Origin: an uncultured Bacteroidota bacterium
GTDB taxonomy: Bacteria > Bacteroidota > Bacteroidia > UKL13-3
DNA length: 55,110 nucleotides
Direction of reading: 5' to 3'
Assembly (NCBI GenBank): GCA_903901345.1
Contig: CAIUQQ010000330.1
Location: 1 to 55,110, forward strand
Shown: positions 54,322 through 55,110 of the stretch, one piece after another
How positions within the stretch are numbered: the stretch's first letter is position 1
Layout of the letters: each line of letters starts with the position of its first letter
Notes under the pieces: model-generated
Database searches by the model: none
What the model was told of the DNA's origin: nothing
The model's input: only the letters and a program-made list of their open reading frames with translations
Position numbers and translations under genes: made by a program

Positions 54322-54395
54322 CAAAATTTAGCTCTTTTGGTTTTGCGAAGCGTTGGCTTGTGTGTCGGGCAAAACCAAATGTGCTAAATGTGCGG
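54322..54395. repeat. Hairpin family B, copy 4
   Basis: TTTAGC-TC-TTTTGGTTTTGC pairs with GCAAAACCAAA-TGT-GCTAAA around TTGGCTTGTGTGTCGG. It lies just upstream of the hsdR start, so it may sit in the 5' untranslated leader. Confidence 0.75.
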
Positions 54396-54442
54396 CTGGC
54401 TTTTATGTCGTTTTTCTGTCTGTTCATGTTTACCACTGTCGT

Positions 54443-54466
54443 CTTTTAGGGTTGCTTGTAACTTGT
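54443..54466. repeat. Half of an attC-like site (family A)
   Basis: On the minus strand CAAGTTACAAGCAACCCTAA is followed by AAGACGACAG and GGTAAACATGAACAGACA, matching the closing arm and lead-in segment at the site near 47053. No opening arm is visible upstream. From here to 54769 (about 300 bp) I see no gene, only AT-rich sequence. Confidence 0.4.
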
Positions 54467-54769
54467 TTATATAGGAATGTTTAACCCTAAAACCTTCCTA
54501 TGTCTATCCAAAATTGGGTTGTTTTAGGAATGTTTCTATATTCAAACATACCTATTATTTTTATATATCCAAATCTTCAATTGGACTTTTTATTTCACTT
54601 ATTTATTACCCAATTAAAAATCAAAGTTAACCAATAATTTTATGCTTTTAGGTAGAATTCAAAATAAATAATAATACTATGTTTACGTAATCTAAAGCAT
54701 TCTTCTCTTAAAAGGTAATATTTACTTCATTTTGGGGTAAGTTTTGGGATTTTACGCTTAAAAGTCCAT

Positions 54770-55043
54770 TTTTCCACCCAGCAAAGGAGCTTTTCCACCC
54801 AGCAAAGGAGCTTTTCCTCCCAGCAAAGGAGCAAATTCCACCAGTATTGGAGCAAATTCCACCAGCAAAGGAGCAAATTCTACCAGCATTGGAGCAAATT
54901 CCACCAGCATTGGAACAGATTCCACCCAGCAAAGGAGCTTTTCCTCCCAGCAAAGGAGCAAATTCCACCAGCATTGGAGCAAATTCTACCAGCATTGGAA
55001 CTTTTCTTCCCTACAAAATTCCTTTTCCTCCTTACAAAGGAAA
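54770..55043. repeat. Minisatellite of 21-bp units
   Basis: About 13 units alternate between two types: TTTTCC(A/T)CCCAGCAAAGGAGC and AAATTCCACCAG(C)(A/T)TTGGAGC, with the CAAAGG or CATTGG middle swapped freely. The last two units are degenerate. One unit (54917-54938) is 22 bp, which shifts any reading frame, so the open frames on both strands are probably not genes. Confidence 0.9.
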
Positions 55044-55110
55044 ATTTCTTGCTGGCATTTATAATTTTACTAAAGAAAAAACACTATTAATTATTTGAAA
55101 AAAGAGTAAG

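Noticed and set aside
54770..55043. CRISPR array
   Set aside because: Units are directly adjacent and 21 bp long with no unique spacers, and there are no cas genes.
54708..55098. Heptad-repeat open frames on both strands
   Set aside because: Any frame stays open through a 21-bp repeat, and the single 22-bp unit changes the heptad pattern midway, as expected of non-coding repeats.
1..55110. tRNA or rRNA gene, including a tRNA as integration target
   Set aside because: No cloverleaf or rRNA-like sequence was noticed near either element end or elsewhere. A dedicated scan could not be run.

Overview
The window is AT-rich DNA from a member of the Bacteroidota. The evidence is several secreted proteins ending in type IX secretion (T9SS) sorting domains or the gliding-motility-associated C-terminal domain, promoters of the Bacteroidota type (TTG - about 20 bp - TAnnTTTG), weak ribosome-binding sites, and a tyrosine recombinase of the kind carried by Bacteroidota mobile elements. 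The species cannot be named. No rRNA, tRNA or CRISPR array was seen.

Region 1 (1-16.4 kb) is ordinary chromosome. It holds two large convergent paralogous secreted LamG/Ig-repeat proteins, a TrpG/PabA amidotransferase, a CBS-domain protein, NAD kinase, IMP dehydrogenase, a CvfB-like S1 protein, PdxJ, an AlkB-like diiron membrane hydroxylase, an M1 aminopeptidase, a PnuC-type transporter and an RlmI-type 23S rRNA methyltransferase. A cluster of perfect palindromes lies at 14.77-15.0 kb.

Region 2 (about 17.33-39.82 kb) is an integrated element of about 22.5 kb. It starts with a tyrosine recombinase. Next come an unknown 634-aa protein, an excisionase-like HTH protein, a primase-helicase and an unknown two-gene pair. 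After these lies an apparently single eight-gene operon (24.85-36.02 kb): XRE regulator, SNF2 helicase, AlbA_2/Schlafen-type ATP-binding protein, type III Mod, type III Res, a putative RNase H-fold protein, a Ser/Thr kinase and a zinc ribbon. This is the best candidate for a composite defence system. The right end has a non-coding tract packed with large inverted repeats, a small gene flanked by two related nested hairpins, a 268-aa protein of unknown function and a staphylococcal-nuclease-like protein. Similar att-like repeats lie at both ends. No relaxase or conjugation gene is present, so the element would need help to move between cells.

Region 3 (39.85-54.5 kb) is an accessory region with genes all on the minus strand. 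They are separated by long imperfect palindromes, about 130 bp when complete, that look like integron attC sites, and by a second hairpin family of about 75 bp whose arms covary while the bulges stay constant. The cargo is a secreted transglutaminase-like protein, a miniature secreted RHS-core protein with a putative toxin domain and a probable immunity protein, T9SS cargo proteins (one truncated), a flavodoxin-fold quinone oxidoreductase, and a type I restriction-modification operon (hsdR-hsdM-hsdS) with an overlapping OLD-family nuclease gene. No integron integrase is in the window, so the cassette reading is an inference.

Region 4 (54.5-55.1 kb) is non-coding and holds a minisatellite of 21-bp units.
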